In this document: in pieces, positions 25,402 to 33,655 of the stretch
Layout of the letters: every line of letters starts with the position of its first letter
Numbering within the stretch: the stretch's first letter is position 1
Source: an uncultured Eubacteriales bacterium
Lineage (GTDB): Bacteria; Bacillota; Clostridia; Lachnospirales; Lachnospiraceae
Assembly: GCA_900317515.1 (NCBI GenBank)
Contig: ONHA01000001.1
Location: forward strand, 1-64,000
Direction: 5' to 3'
Length of the DNA: 64,000 nt
The notes under the pieces: generated by a model
Database searches by the model: none
Told to the model about the DNA's origin: nothing
Seen by the model: only the letters and a program-made list of their open reading frames with translations
Position numbers and translations under genes: made by a program

Positions 25402-27387
25402 ATGATCATGAACAATAACGGTTTTACCTACAATTCAAATAGCAAACTGGCCCTGCCGGACGACGTGCTCTTAAAGATTGAGAAACCCGCGCGTTACATC
25501 GGCGGCGAGGTGAACTCGGTCGACAAGAGAGAGCTTCTTGAAAACGGAAAGATCAGCGTGCGCTACGCGATGTGCTTTCCGGACGTCTATGAGATCGGTA
25601 TGTCCCACCTGGGCATCCAGATCATCTGCGAACAGCTGAACCGCCTTCCCGACGTATGGTGCGAGCGGGTCTATTCGCCGTGGCCGGACCTCCACAGGGT
25701 CATGAAAGAGCGCGGCATCCCGCTCTTTGCGCTGGAGTCGCAGGATCCGGTGAAGGATTTTGATTTTCTGGGGATCACGCTCCAGTACGAGCTCTGCTAC
25801 GCGAACATCCTGCAGATCCTGGATCTTGCCGGGATCCCGCTGCACGCAGCGGACCGCGGCGAGGACTGCCCGATCGTCTGCGCCGGCGGTCCCTGCACTT
25901 ACAATCCGGAGCCGCTCGCGGATTTCTTCGATTTCTTCTACATCGGGGAGTCTGAGACGGTCATGAACGATATCGTCCTGCTGCGACGTGATATGAAGGA
26001 AGCGGGAAAGAGCCGTAAGGAGTATCTCCGTGAGCTTTCGCATATCCCCGGCATGTACGTCCCTTCGCTCTACGATGTGGCCTACAATGAGGACGGAACG
26101 CTTGCCTCCTTCACGCCGAAATACCCGGATGTTCCGGAGAAAGTCCTAAAGCAGACCTGTATGGAGCTCTCGGAGGCTCCCTACCCGGAAAAGCCGCTCG
26201 TTCCCTACATCAAGGTCACCCAGGACCGCGTTGTCCTCGAGATCATGCGCGGCTGCATCCGCGGCTGCCGCTTCTGCCAGGCGGGCATGCTGTACCGTCC
26301 GCTCCGAGAAAAGAGCCTCGAGATGCTGAAGCGTGAGGCGGACCTTATGCTGTCCGGGACCGGGCAGGAGGAGATCTCCTTAAGTTCCTTAAGCTCCAGC
26401 GACTATTCAAAGCTCCCGGAGCTTCTGGATTACCTCATCAGCAATTTCCGCGCGAAATCCATTAATATTTCCCTGCCTTCGCTCCGCATCGACAATTTTT
26501 CCCTCGATGTGATGAGCAAGGTGCAGGATGTCAAGAAGAGTTCCCTCACGTTTGCCCCGGAGGCCGGCACACAGCGGCTTCGCGATGTCATCAACAAGGG
26601 CATCACGGAGGAGGATATCATGAAGGGGTCCTCGGCCGCTTTCCATGGCGGCTGGAACAAGGTCAAGCTCTATTTCATGCTTGGCCTCCCGACCGAGACC
26701 GAGGAGGACATGAAGGGCATCGCCCATCTGGCCCAGGCAATCTGCGACAACTACTATGAGATTCCCAAATCGGAGCGCAGCGGCAAGTGCGAGATCACCG
26801 TCTCAACGTCTTTCTTTGTTCCGAAGCCGTTTACGCCCTTCCAGTGGGCGCCGATGTACCGGCAGGACGACTATCTTGCCCGGGCTCAGATCGTGAAAAA
26901 TGAAATCCGCTCCATGAAGAACCAGAAGAGCATCCGCTACATGTGGCACGAGGCCAACGGGACGGTTCTCGAGGGTGTGTTTGCCCGCGGCGACCGGCGT
27001 CTTAGCCCCGTGATCGAGTATGCGTACAGGCACGGAGCTCTCTTTGATGCCTGGACGGACTTCTTCAAGATGGACACCTGGATGGACGCCTTTAAGGCCT
27101 GCGGCGTCGATCATGAATTCTACACGCTCCGGGAGCGCGATGTGAACGAGCTTCTCCCGTGGGACTTCATCGATATCGGCGTGACCCGCCGTTTCATGGA
27201 GCTTGAGTGGAAGAGGGCGAAGGAAGGCCGCGTGACGCCCAACTGCCGCGAAAAATGCAGCGGCTGCGGCGCAAAGGTTTTCGGAGGCGGCGTCTGCTTC
27301 GAGGAGCGGCATGAGGACGGCTCTTCGGTTATCTCCTGGAAGAGCAGAGACGAGGTCATGCACACGGATGAGGAGGGCACGGTATGA
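25402..27387 (+). CDS. TIGR03960-type B12-binding-like radical SAM protein
   Basis: This 661-aa protein has an N-terminal cobalamin-binding-like Rossmann region (about 30-200; FPDVYEIGMSHLGIQII). A radical SAM core follows, with the iron-sulphur motif C-x3-C-x2-C in MRGCIRGCRFCQAGMLYRP. A C-terminal Cys cluster (NCREKCSGCGAKVFGGGVC) may bind another centre. The family is fixed beside the DUF2344 gene, and in some genomes the two are fused. It is thought to act in RNA modification or methylthiolation-like chemistry, but no substrate is established. It overlaps its partner by 4 bp. Confidence 0.9.
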   Translation: MIMNNNGFTYNSNSKLALPDDVLLKIEKPARYIGGEVNSVDKRELLENGKISVRYAMCFPDVYEIGMSHLGIQIICEQLNRLPDVWCERVYSPWPDLHRVMKERGIPLFALESQDPVKDFDFLGITLQYELCYANILQILDLAGIPLHAADRGEDCPIVCAGGPCTYNPEPLADFFDFFYIGESETVMNDIVLLRRDMKEAGKSRKEYLRELSHIPGMYVPSLYDVAYNEDGTLASFTPKYPDVPEKVLKQTCMELSEAPYPEKPLVPYIKVTQDRVVLEIMRGCIRGCRFCQAGMLYRPLREKSLEMLKREADLMLSGTGQEEISLSSLSSSDYSKLPELLDYLISNFRAKSINISLPSLRIDNFSLDVMSKVQDVKKSSLTFAPEAGTQRLRDVINKGITEEDIMKGSSAAFHGGWNKVKLYFMLGLPTETEEDMKGIAHLAQAICDNYYEIPKSERSGKCEITVSTSFFVPKPFTPFQWAPMYRQDDYLARAQIVKNEIRSMKNQKSIRYMWHEANGTVLEGVFARGDRRLSPVIEYAYRHGALFDAWTDFFKMDTWMDAFKACGVDHEFYTLRERDVNELLPWDFIDIGVTRRFMELEWKRAKEGRVTPNCREKCSGCGAKVFGGGVCFEERHEDGSSVISWKSRDEVMHTDEEGTV

Positions 27388-28169
27388 AAGTTCGAATGAA
27401 AATGACCAAGACCGGCCCGATCCGCTATGTCGGCCACCTCGATTTCATGCGCTTCTTCCAGAAGGCGCTCCGCCGCAGCGGGATCCTGACGGCCTTTTCG
27501 AGAGGTTACAGCCCGCACATGATCATTTCATTTGCCTCTCCTCTCGGCGTCGGTCTCGAGAGCGTGGCAGACTATGTGGATGTGGACCTGGCTTACCGGG
27601 ATCCGTTTACGCTCTCGGAGTCCGATATCCAGCACTTAAAGAACATGGGCCTTGAAAATGAAGAGCTCCCGGAAGTTCCCGCCTCAACGGTTCTTGCCGA
27701 GATGGTCAACCGGGAGATGCCGGAAGGCGTCCGCGTTCTCATGATGAACCGGGTCGGCGTCACCGACAAGGCCATGGCGCTGGTCCGCGGGGCGGACTAT
27801 CTGGTATATCTTGAAAATGGCTTCCTTTCCGATACGGATCTTGCTGCGGCAATCGAATCATTTTTAAGGGAAGAGTCGATCCTGATTCATAAAGTGACGC
27901 CGAAATCGGAGAGCGATGTGGATATCCGGCCGCTCATTTACGAGCTGAGGGAAGCGGAGGATACTTCTTTTGCGCCGGAGGGTTACGGCCAGGCTCTCTT
28001 CATGAGCCTCTCGGCGGGATCCGCTGCCAATTTAAAGCCCGAAACGGTGACGGAAGCCCTCTGCCGCCATATCAATAAGGAATTCGATCCCTTTGCGCTT
28101 CGCATCGTGAGAACCGAGATGTATGCGGACGAGAAGAAGCCGTTCTCGGAGATCGGAGACAGGTTCTGA
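27384..28169 (+). CDS. TIGR03936 / DUF2344 radical SAM-associated protein
   Basis: This 261-aa protein starts KVRMKMTKTGPIRYVGHLDF, then FQKALRRSGILTAFSRGYSPH, the typical DUF2344 block. A ferredoxin-like middle and a C-terminal half follow. It is the conserved partner of the upstream radical SAM protein, with ATGA overlaps on the upstream side and a one-base overlap to the RNase gene. A substrate-binding role is inferred from the pairing. Confidence 0.88.
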   Translation: MKVRMKMTKTGPIRYVGHLDFMRFFQKALRRSGILTAFSRGYSPHMIISFASPLGVGLESVADYVDVDLAYRDPFTLSESDIQHLKNMGLENEELPEVPASTVLAEMVNREMPEGVRVLMMNRVGVTDKAMALVRGADYLVYLENGFLSDTDLAAAIESFLREESILIHKVTPKSESDVDIRPLIYELREAEDTSFAPEGYGQALFMSLSAGSAANLKPETVTEALCRHINKEFDPFALRIVRTEMYADEKKPFSEIGDRF

Positions 28170-29308
28170 TGCGGGACTTTATTGTGACGGAGGCTGCCTT
28201 TTCGGAGCAGAGTTTCCTCTGTGCGGCCCTATACGAGGAGCGCAAGCTTACGGCTCTTAAGGTTCAGCCCTGCGGCGCGGAATCCCTCGTCGGCCAGATC
28301 CGAACCGGCTATGTCTCGGACCGTGTAAAAAATATCGGTGGTGCTTTCGTGACCTCCGGGAAAGAGAAGTTTTTCCTTCCGGATTACCATCCGGAGAAGG
28401 TGAATTCCGGTCATGTGGTCTTTTCGGTCACAAAAGACGCGTTCGGAAATAAAAACCCCGTCGGCTCCGTGACCCCTGAGATCCCGGGCCGCTATGCGGT
28501 CATACGGACCGGAACGGGAGAGGTGCGGTACTCGAAAAAGCTCACGGCGGAAGAGAAGCGGGTGCTCCAGAAATGGCTGGAGGGAACCTCTTTTGCCGGC
28601 ATGAACCTTCTTGTCCGCACGAACGCGAGGAGGGCTGATAAGGCCGCATTCTTAAAGGAAGTGAATGAGATTGCGGGGACACTTGAAAACGTCCTCAAAA
28701 CGGCTGAGAAGGCCGGAAACGGGGCTATCCTGTATAAGCCGGCACCGTTTTATGCGGATATGCTGAAAGACCTCTATGAGCTTCCTGACCGCATTCTCAC
28801 GGACAGTCCGTCGGTGTACGAGTCTCTTCGGGGAGCAGACGGGGATGAGCGGGTTTCATTTTACGAAAACCGGACGCTCACACTTGCGGAGCTCTACGGA
28901 CTGCCCCATGAGCTCGAGAAGCTCACGGGCCGCGTGGCATGGCTTAAGTGCGGCGCCTACCTCGTTATTGAGAAGACCGAGGCCTTCGTCAGCATCGACG
29001 TCAATTCCGGAAAATGCGAAAAAGGCAGGATCCCGGAGGAGACATACAGGAGGATCAACCTCGAAGCTGCGGAGGAGGTCGTGCGCCAGGTCATGCTGCG
29101 GAACCTCTCCGGAATGATCCTCGTGGATTTCATCAATCTAAGCAGGGCAGAGCACCGGGAGGAGCTCGTAAACGTCATGAAAAAGCTGGTTAAAAAAGAC
29201 CATCTCCATATGGACGTCATCGACCTTACGCCCCTCGGGATCATGGAAATCGTGCGGCAGAAGGGCGAAAAAAGTCTTGAGGAAATCCTGAAAAATCACT
29301 TTACATAA
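28169..29308 (+). CDS. Ribonuclease E/G family protein
   Basis: This 379-aa endoribonuclease has an N-terminal S1-like region with GQIRTGYVSDRVKNIGGAFV. The catalytic metal aspartates are in AFVSIDVNSGKCEKGR and MILVDFINLSRAEHREELV. It lacks the zinc-link and C-terminal scaffold of E. coli RNase E, so it is closer to RNase G and somewhat short. Its likely targets are rRNA and mRNA ends. The stop codon overlaps the -35 region of the rplU promoter. Confidence 0.9.
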   Translation: MRDFIVTEAAFSEQSFLCAALYEERKLTALKVQPCGAESLVGQIRTGYVSDRVKNIGGAFVTSGKEKFFLPDYHPEKVNSGHVVFSVTKDAFGNKNPVGSVTPEIPGRYAVIRTGTGEVRYSKKLTAEEKRVLQKWLEGTSFAGMNLLVRTNARRADKAAFLKEVNEIAGTLENVLKTAEKAGNGAILYKPAPFYADMLKDLYELPDRILTDSPSVYESLRGADGDERVSFYENRTLTLAELYGLPHELEKLTGRVAWLKCGAYLVIEKTEAFVSIDVNSGKCEKGRIPEETYRRINLEAAEEVVRQVMLRNLSGMILVDFINLSRAEHREELVNVMKKLVKKDHLHMDVIDLTPLGIMEIVRQKGEKSLEEILKNHFT

Positions 29309-29328
29309 AAGAGTATTTATGATATTAT
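29300..29328 (+). promoter_or_regulatory. rplU operon promoter
   Basis: TTTACA (29300-29305), 17 bp, TATTAT (29323-29328). The -35 lies across the stop codon of the RNase gene. Confidence 0.8.
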
Positions 29329-29340
29329 ACGCTAGTATGC

Positions 29341-29402
29341 CGCAAAGAGAGGCAGATAAGTCCGGATGTTAGGGTTCGGCGCCGTATCTTGCGAGTTTTT
29401 TA
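29341..29402 (+). ncRNA. Ribosomal protein L21 leader with terminator-like stem
   Basis: The 5' UTR of rplU folds with outer arms CGCAAAGA (29341-29348) and TCTTGCG (29387-29393), enclosing a smaller GC-rich element, and is followed by a T-run (29396-29402). The position matches the L21 leader motif known from Firmicutes, proposed to let L21 control its own operon. The terminator-like arrangement suggests attenuation. Assignment is by position and fold only. Confidence 0.6.
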
Positions 29403-29418
29403 AGAAGGAGGTGTCTCC

Positions 29419-29724
29419 ATGTACGCAGTTATTGCAACCGGCGGAAAGCAGTACAAAGTCTCTGAGGGCGATGTCGTCCGTGTCGAGAAGCTTGGTCTCG
29501 AGGTTGGTGAGGATGTCACATTTGAGGATGTTCTTGCGGTTTCGAACGAAGGTCTCAAGGTCGGTGATGATGTCAAGGGCGCTACGGTTACCGGAAAGGT
29601 CATTTCCAACGGCCGTGCGAAGAAGGTCATCGTTTATCGCTACAAGCCGAAGAAGGGCTATCACAAGAAGAACGGCCACAGACAGGCTTACACAGCAGTC
29701 AAGATCGAAAAGATCAACGCGTAA
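29419..29724 (+). CDS. rplU: 50S ribosomal protein L21
   Basis: This 101-aa L21 protein has [40 protein letters not shown] and KIEKINA. It binds 23S rRNA in the large subunit. AAGGAGGTG is a strong RBS. It is the first gene of the L21-Prp-L27 unit. Confidence 0.98.
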   Translation: MYAVIATGGKQYKVSEGDVVRVEKLGLEVGEDVTFEDVLAVSNEGLKVGDDVKGATVTGKVISNGRAKKVIVYRYKPKKGYHKKNGHRQAYTAVKIEKINA

Positions 29725-29726
29725 GC

Positions 29727-30047
29727 ATGATCCGGGCAGTATTCTACAGAAAGAACGGCTCCTACACAGGGTTTAAGGCCCGGGGCCACGCGGGCTACGG
29801 TGAGGAAGGCACGGATATCTTCTGTGCGGCCGTCTCGGCACTCACGATCAACACCGCAAACTCACTGGAACTTCTCGCAAAGGAGAAGATCGCGGCGAGT
29901 GAACATGACGGGTTCGTCTCGTTTCGATTCACGGAAGGCATCACGGATAAGGGAACACTTCTCATGGATTCCCTGTATCTCGGACTTTCCCAGATCGCCG
30001 AGGGAGACGGACAAAAGTATCTTGAAGTCAACATCGAGGAGGTATAA
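29727..30047 (+). CDS. prp: Ribosomal-processing cysteine protease Prp
   Basis: This 106-aa YsxB/Prp protein has the catalytic His in KARGHAGYGEEGTDIFCAAV and the catalytic Cys in the same block (FCAA). It removes the N-terminal extension of L27 in Firmicutes. Its place between rplU and rpmA, and the extended L27 next door, agree with that role. Confidence 0.94.
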   Translation: MIRAVFYRKNGSYTGFKARGHAGYGEEGTDIFCAAVSALTINTANSLELLAKEKIAASEHDGFVSFRFTEGITDKGTLLMDSLYLGLSQIAEGDGQKYLEVNIEEV

Positions 30048-30050
30048 GCC

Positions 30051-30344
30051 ATGCTTAACATGAATCTTCAGCTCTTCGCTCACAAGAAAGGTGTCGGTTC
30101 CACGAAGAACGGACGCGATTCCGAAGCCAAGAGATTAGGCGCGAAGAGAGCAGACGGCCAGTTCGTCAAGGCTGGCAACATCCTTTACAGACAGCGCGGC
30201 ACGCACATCCATCCGGGTGAAAACGTCGGCCGCGGCGGCGATGACACGCTCTATGCAAAGGCAGACGGCATCGTTCGTTTCTCCAGACTTGGTAAGTACC
30301 GCAAGCAGTGCTCCATCGAGCTGGTTGAAGCACCCCAGGAATAA
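30051..30344 (+). CDS. rpmA: 50S ribosomal protein L27 with cleavable N-terminus
   Basis: This 97-aa L27 has [20 protein letters not shown] and [20 protein letters not shown]. The first residues, [10 protein letters not shown], form the Prp cleavage site before HKKG, so the mature protein begins near His11. It reaches into the peptidyl transferase centre. Confidence 0.98.
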   Translation: MLNMNLQLFAHKKGVGSTKNGRDSEAKRLGAKRADGQFVKAGNILYRQRGTHIHPGENVGRGGDDTLYAKADGIVRFSRLGKYRKQCSIELVEAPQE

Positions 30345-30365
30345 TCTGTAAGGCAATGCACACGA

Positions 30366-30404
30366 AAGGCTTCGAATCCCCAGGATTTGAAGCCTTCTTG
30401 TTTA
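30366..30404 (+). terminator. Intrinsic terminator after rpmA
   Basis: A 14-bp stem (AAGGCTTCGAATCC / GGATTTGAAGCCTT) has a 3-nt loop and is followed by CTTGTTT. It may be partial, because obgE follows within 30 bp. Confidence 0.75.
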
Positions 30405-30423
30405 TAAAAGGTGGAGAGAGAAT

Positions 30424-31749
30424 ATGTTTTTGGATCATGCGAGAATACACATACGATCCGGTAAAGGCGGCGACGGCCATGTCAGCTTCCACCGGGAAAA
30501 ATTCGTCGCGGCAGGCGGCCCGGACGGCGGTGACGGCGGACGCGGCGGCGATATAATTTTTGAAGTCGACAAGGGTATGAACACCCTGTTTCCATATAAA
30601 CACCGCTACCAGTTCCGGGCCGGCGACGGCGAGGAAGGCAAGAAGAAACGCGGCCACGGCGCCGACGGCAAGGATCTTGTCCTCAAAGTTCCGGAGGGCA
30701 CGATCGTCCGGGAGGAACACTCCGGCGAGATCATCGCGGATATGTCCGGCGAGAACTTAAGGCAGGTCATCCTGAAAGGCGGGCGCGGCGGCAGAGGAAA
30801 TATGAACTTTGCGACGCCGACTAACCAGGCGCCCCAGTACGGCGAGCCCGGCAAGGCAGCCATGGAGCTTGATATCGCGCTGGAGCTGAAGCTCGTAGCG
30901 GACGTAGGTCTCGTCGGCTTCCCGAACGCGGGAAAATCGACGTTCCTCTCGCGCGTCACCAACGCAAAACCGAAGATCGCCGACTACCCGTTCACAACCA
31001 TCGAGCCGAATCTGGGCGTCGTTGATTTCGGGGACGGCCGCGGCTTTATCATCGCGGATATGCCGGGCCTCATTGAGGGCGCCTCGGAGGGTGTCGGCCT
31101 CGGCCATCAGTTCCTGCGCCACATTGAGCGCACCCGCGTCATCATCCATCTGGTCGACGCGGCGTCTTTCGACGGCCGTGACCCGGTGGAGGATATCCGG
31201 GCGATCCACAAGGAGCTCGTGAGCTTCAACCCGGCAATTATGAAGAAGCCGATTGTGATCGCGGCCAATAAGATCGATGCCGTCTACGGGATGGAAGAGG
31301 ATCCGGTGGAGAGGCTCAGGAAGGAATTTGAACCCGAGGGATATCCGGTCTTTGCCATTTCCGCGGTCACGGGTCAGGGCGTCAAAGAACTTTTGTATAA
31401 AGTGTTGAATTTGCTTGAAACCACGGCAACAGAACAGGTATACTATAAGCAGGAGTATTTCCCGGAGGACATGGTGATCCCGGCAGATCTGCCCTATACG
31501 ATCACGGTCGAGGAGGACAGCAAGGGACTTCCGGTATATGTTGTGGAAGGTCCCAAGATCGAGAAGATGCTCTCCTACACGAATCTGGATTCCGAGAGGG
31601 GATTTACGTTCTTCCAGCGCTTCCTGCATAAATCCGGCATCATTGATGAGCTGAAGGCACAGGGCATCAATGAAGGAGATACGGTCCGCATGTACGGGCA
31701 CGCATTTGATTTCTATGATGAGTCGGGCATGTCCGATGATGATCAGTAA
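30424..31749 (+). CDS. obgE: GTPase ObgE/CgtA
   Basis: This 441-aa GTPase has the glycine-rich Obg fold at the N-terminus (RIHIRSGKGGDGHVSFHREK), G1 GFPNAGKSTFLSRV, G3 DMPGLIEGASEGVGLG, and G4 NKID. A C-terminal OCT domain is present (about 360-430). It acts in 50S assembly and stress signalling. The ribosomal-protein neighbourhood is conserved. Confidence 0.98.
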   Translation: MFLDHARIHIRSGKGGDGHVSFHREKFVAAGGPDGGDGGRGGDIIFEVDKGMNTLFPYKHRYQFRAGDGEEGKKKRGHGADGKDLVLKVPEGTIVREEHSGEIIADMSGENLRQVILKGGRGGRGNMNFATPTNQAPQYGEPGKAAMELDIALELKLVADVGLVGFPNAGKSTFLSRVTNAKPKIADYPFTTIEPNLGVVDFGDGRGFIIADMPGLIEGASEGVGLGHQFLRHIERTRVIIHLVDAASFDGRDPVEDIRAIHKELVSFNPAIMKKPIVIAANKIDAVYGMEEDPVERLRKEFEPEGYPVFAISAVTGQGVKELLYKVLNLLETTATEQVYYKQEYFPEDMVIPADLPYTITVEEDSKGLPVYVVEGPKIEKMLSYTNLDSERGFTFFQRFLHKSGIIDELKAQGINEGDTVRMYGHAFDFYDESGMSDDDQ

Positions 31750-31762
31750 CGAAGGAGACAAT

Positions 31763-32071
31763 ATGCTCACAAGCAAACAGAGAGCTTACTTAAAGAGTCT
31801 GGCGATGGTGATGGATCCGATTATTTACATCGGCAAGGCATCCCTCACGCCGGAGAACACCATCAATATCGAGGAGGCCCTTGCAGCCCGCGAACTCGTA
31901 AAGGTCGGCGTGCATCAGAACTGCCTCGATGATCCGCGGGAGATCGCGGAGATCGTCGCGGAGCGCACCCACTCCGAGATCGTGCAGGTGATCGGGAAGA
32001 AGATCGTTCTTTACCGACCCGGCAAGGACAAAAACCGGAAGATCGAGCTTCCGAAGGCGAAAAAGTCATGA
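31763..32071 (+). CDS. yhbY: YhbY family RNA-binding protein (CRM domain)
   Basis: This 102-aa protein has TSKQRAYLKSLAMVMDPIIYIGK, a GKAS-type loop, and VGVHQNCLDDPREIAE, as in bacterial CRM-domain proteins that associate with pre-50S particles. The start at 31763 follows GAAGGAGACAAT; the longer frame from 31670 overlaps obgE and has no RBS. It overlaps nadD by 4 bp. Confidence 0.95.
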   Translation: MLTSKQRAYLKSLAMVMDPIIYIGKASLTPENTINIEEALAARELVKVGVHQNCLDDPREIAEIVAERTHSEIVQVIGKKIVLYRPGKDKNRKIELPKAKKS

Positions 32072-32712
32072 AGATCGGCATCATGGGAGGGACCTTCGAC
32101 CCGATTCACATCGGTCATCTCATTCTGGGAGAAAATGCCTATCAGCAGTTCGGCCTCTCCCGCGTGATCTTCATGCCGGCGGGCAATCCGCCTCACAAGC
32201 AGCACCGGGAAGGACAGGCCACCGACGAGCAGCGCCTGTCCATGGTGTACCGGGCGACGGCCTCCAATCCGCATTTTGAAGTGTCTCTTCTCGAGATGAA
32301 TGCGGACGGCTACAGCTACACTTACCGGACGCTGGAGCGCCTTCGCGCTCAGTATCCTGAAAATGACTATTACTTCATCATCGGTGCCGACTCCCTCTTT
32401 GATTTTGACGGATGGCGGGAGCCGCAGCGCATCGCCGATGCATGCACACTCATCGTGGCCACGCGCAACCACACCAGCAACGAGAAGCTTGACAGCGAGA
32501 TAGAACGCATCCGCGAGAAATATCACGCGAAAGTCGAAAAGCTCGATACGGAAAATATAGACGTCTCCTCCCACGAGCTCCGCGCATGGATCGGAGAGGG
32601 AAAGACCGTCAAATATTATGTTCCGGATCCGGTGATCGATTATATCAATGAGTTCCGTATATACAGCAAGAAAGACAACCGGGAGGGCAGCGCCGATGGG
32701 AACCGTATATGA
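32068..32712 (+). CDS. nadD: Nicotinate-nucleotide adenylyltransferase
   Basis: This 214-aa NadD transfers AMP from ATP to nicotinate mononucleotide in NAD synthesis. It has the nucleotidyltransferase motif IMGGTFDPIHIGHLILGE, the middle block YYFIIGADSLFDFDGWREP, and the C-terminal IDVSSHELRAWIGEGK. It overlaps yqeK; the nadD-yqeK-rsfS order is standard in Firmicutes. Confidence 0.97.
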   Translation: MKIGIMGGTFDPIHIGHLILGENAYQQFGLSRVIFMPAGNPPHKQHREGQATDEQRLSMVYRATASNPHFEVSLLEMNADGYSYTYRTLERLRAQYPENDYYFIIGADSLFDFDGWREPQRIADACTLIVATRNHTSNEKLDSEIERIREKYHAKVEKLDTENIDVSSHELRAWIGEGKTVKYYVPDPVIDYINEFRIYSKKDNREGSADGNRI

Positions 32713-33292
32713 TCTTGACAAGATGAACAAGACCTTAAAAAAATATCTGGATTCCGACCGCTTTATCCACACCCAGGGGGTGCGCTACACCGCAGCGGCG
32801 ATGGCCATGGCTCACGGGGCTGATCTTGGCAAGGCGGAGCTCGCCGGTCTTCTTCACGACTGCGCGAAGAATATCCCGGATAAGGAACAGCTCCGGCTGT
32901 GTACAAAGCACAAAATTCCGATCAACGAGATTGAAAAGAAGAGTCCTTACCTTCTGCACGCAAAGCTCGGGGCCTGGATTGCCAGGAAAAAGTATGAGGT
33001 GGACGACGAGGAAGTCCTCGATGCGATCCGCTGGCATACGACCGGCACGGAGGGGATGTCAAAGCTGGCTCAGATCGTATTTATCGCCGATTATATCGAG
33101 CCCGGGCGCTGCAAGGCTAAAAATCTTGCGGAAGTCCGGCCGCTGGCCTTCAGCGATCTCGATGAGTGCTGCTATGTGATCCTCCGGGACACACTTAAGT
33201 ATCTTGAGATAAAGGGCAATCCGATCGATCCGGAAACGGAAAACGCCTTTTATTTTTATAAACTCATACACGACACCAAAGAAAAGGAGTAA
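32696..33292 (+). CDS. yqeK: YqeK family HD phosphohydrolase (Ap4A hydrolase)
   Basis: This 198-aa HD-domain protein has His in RFIHTQGVRYTAAAMAMAHG and the HD pair in LLHDCAKNIPDKEQL. HTTGTEGMSKLAQIVFIADY follows. Characterised YqeK enzymes split diadenosine tetraphosphate symmetrically. The start at 32696 (MGTVYDLDKMNK) follows GGGAGGG; the upstream extension overlaps nadD without an RBS. Confidence 0.93.
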   Translation: MGTVYDLDKMNKTLKKYLDSDRFIHTQGVRYTAAAMAMAHGADLGKAELAGLLHDCAKNIPDKEQLRLCTKHKIPINEIEKKSPYLLHAKLGAWIARKKYEVDDEEVLDAIRWHTTGTEGMSKLAQIVFIADYIEPGRCKAKNLAEVRPLAFSDLDECCYVILRDTLKYLEIKGNPIDPETENAFYFYKLIHDTKEKE

Positions 33293-33295
33293 AGT

Positions 33296-33655
33296 ATGGA
33301 GAAAGAAGAGAGCAGAAAACTGGCCGCTATCGCCGTGAAAGCCCTGGATGACAAGCTTGCCACGGATATCAAGGTCATTGAGATCGATGAGATCTCCCCG
33401 CTTGCAGACTATTTTGTGCTGGCGACGGGCCGCAACCTTAACCATACCGATGCGCTGGTCGACGCAGTGGAGGAAGCCGGAACGAAGGCCGGATTCGAAC
33501 CGAACCATGTCGAAGGCCACCGCAACGCTAACTGGACGCTGATCGATTATGCCGGCGTCGTGATTCATATTTTCGACGAGGAAGCCCGCGGCTTCTATGA
33601 TCTTGACCGCCTCTGGAAAGACGGAAAAATGATCGATCCCGCGGATCTTGCATGA
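33296..33655 (+). CDS. rsfS: Ribosome silencing factor RsfS
   Basis: This 119-aa RsfS/YbeB has IKVIEIDEISPLADYFVLATG, HVEGHRNANWTLIDYAGVVIHIF and FYDLDRLW. It binds L14 on the 50S subunit to prevent subunit joining in starvation. It overlaps the next gene by 4 bp. Confidence 0.97.
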   Translation: MEKEESRKLAAIAVKALDDKLATDIKVIEIDEISPLADYFVLATGRNLNHTDALVDAVEEAGTKAGFEPNHVEGHRNANWTLIDYAGVVIHIFDEEARGFYDLDRLWKDGKMIDPADLA

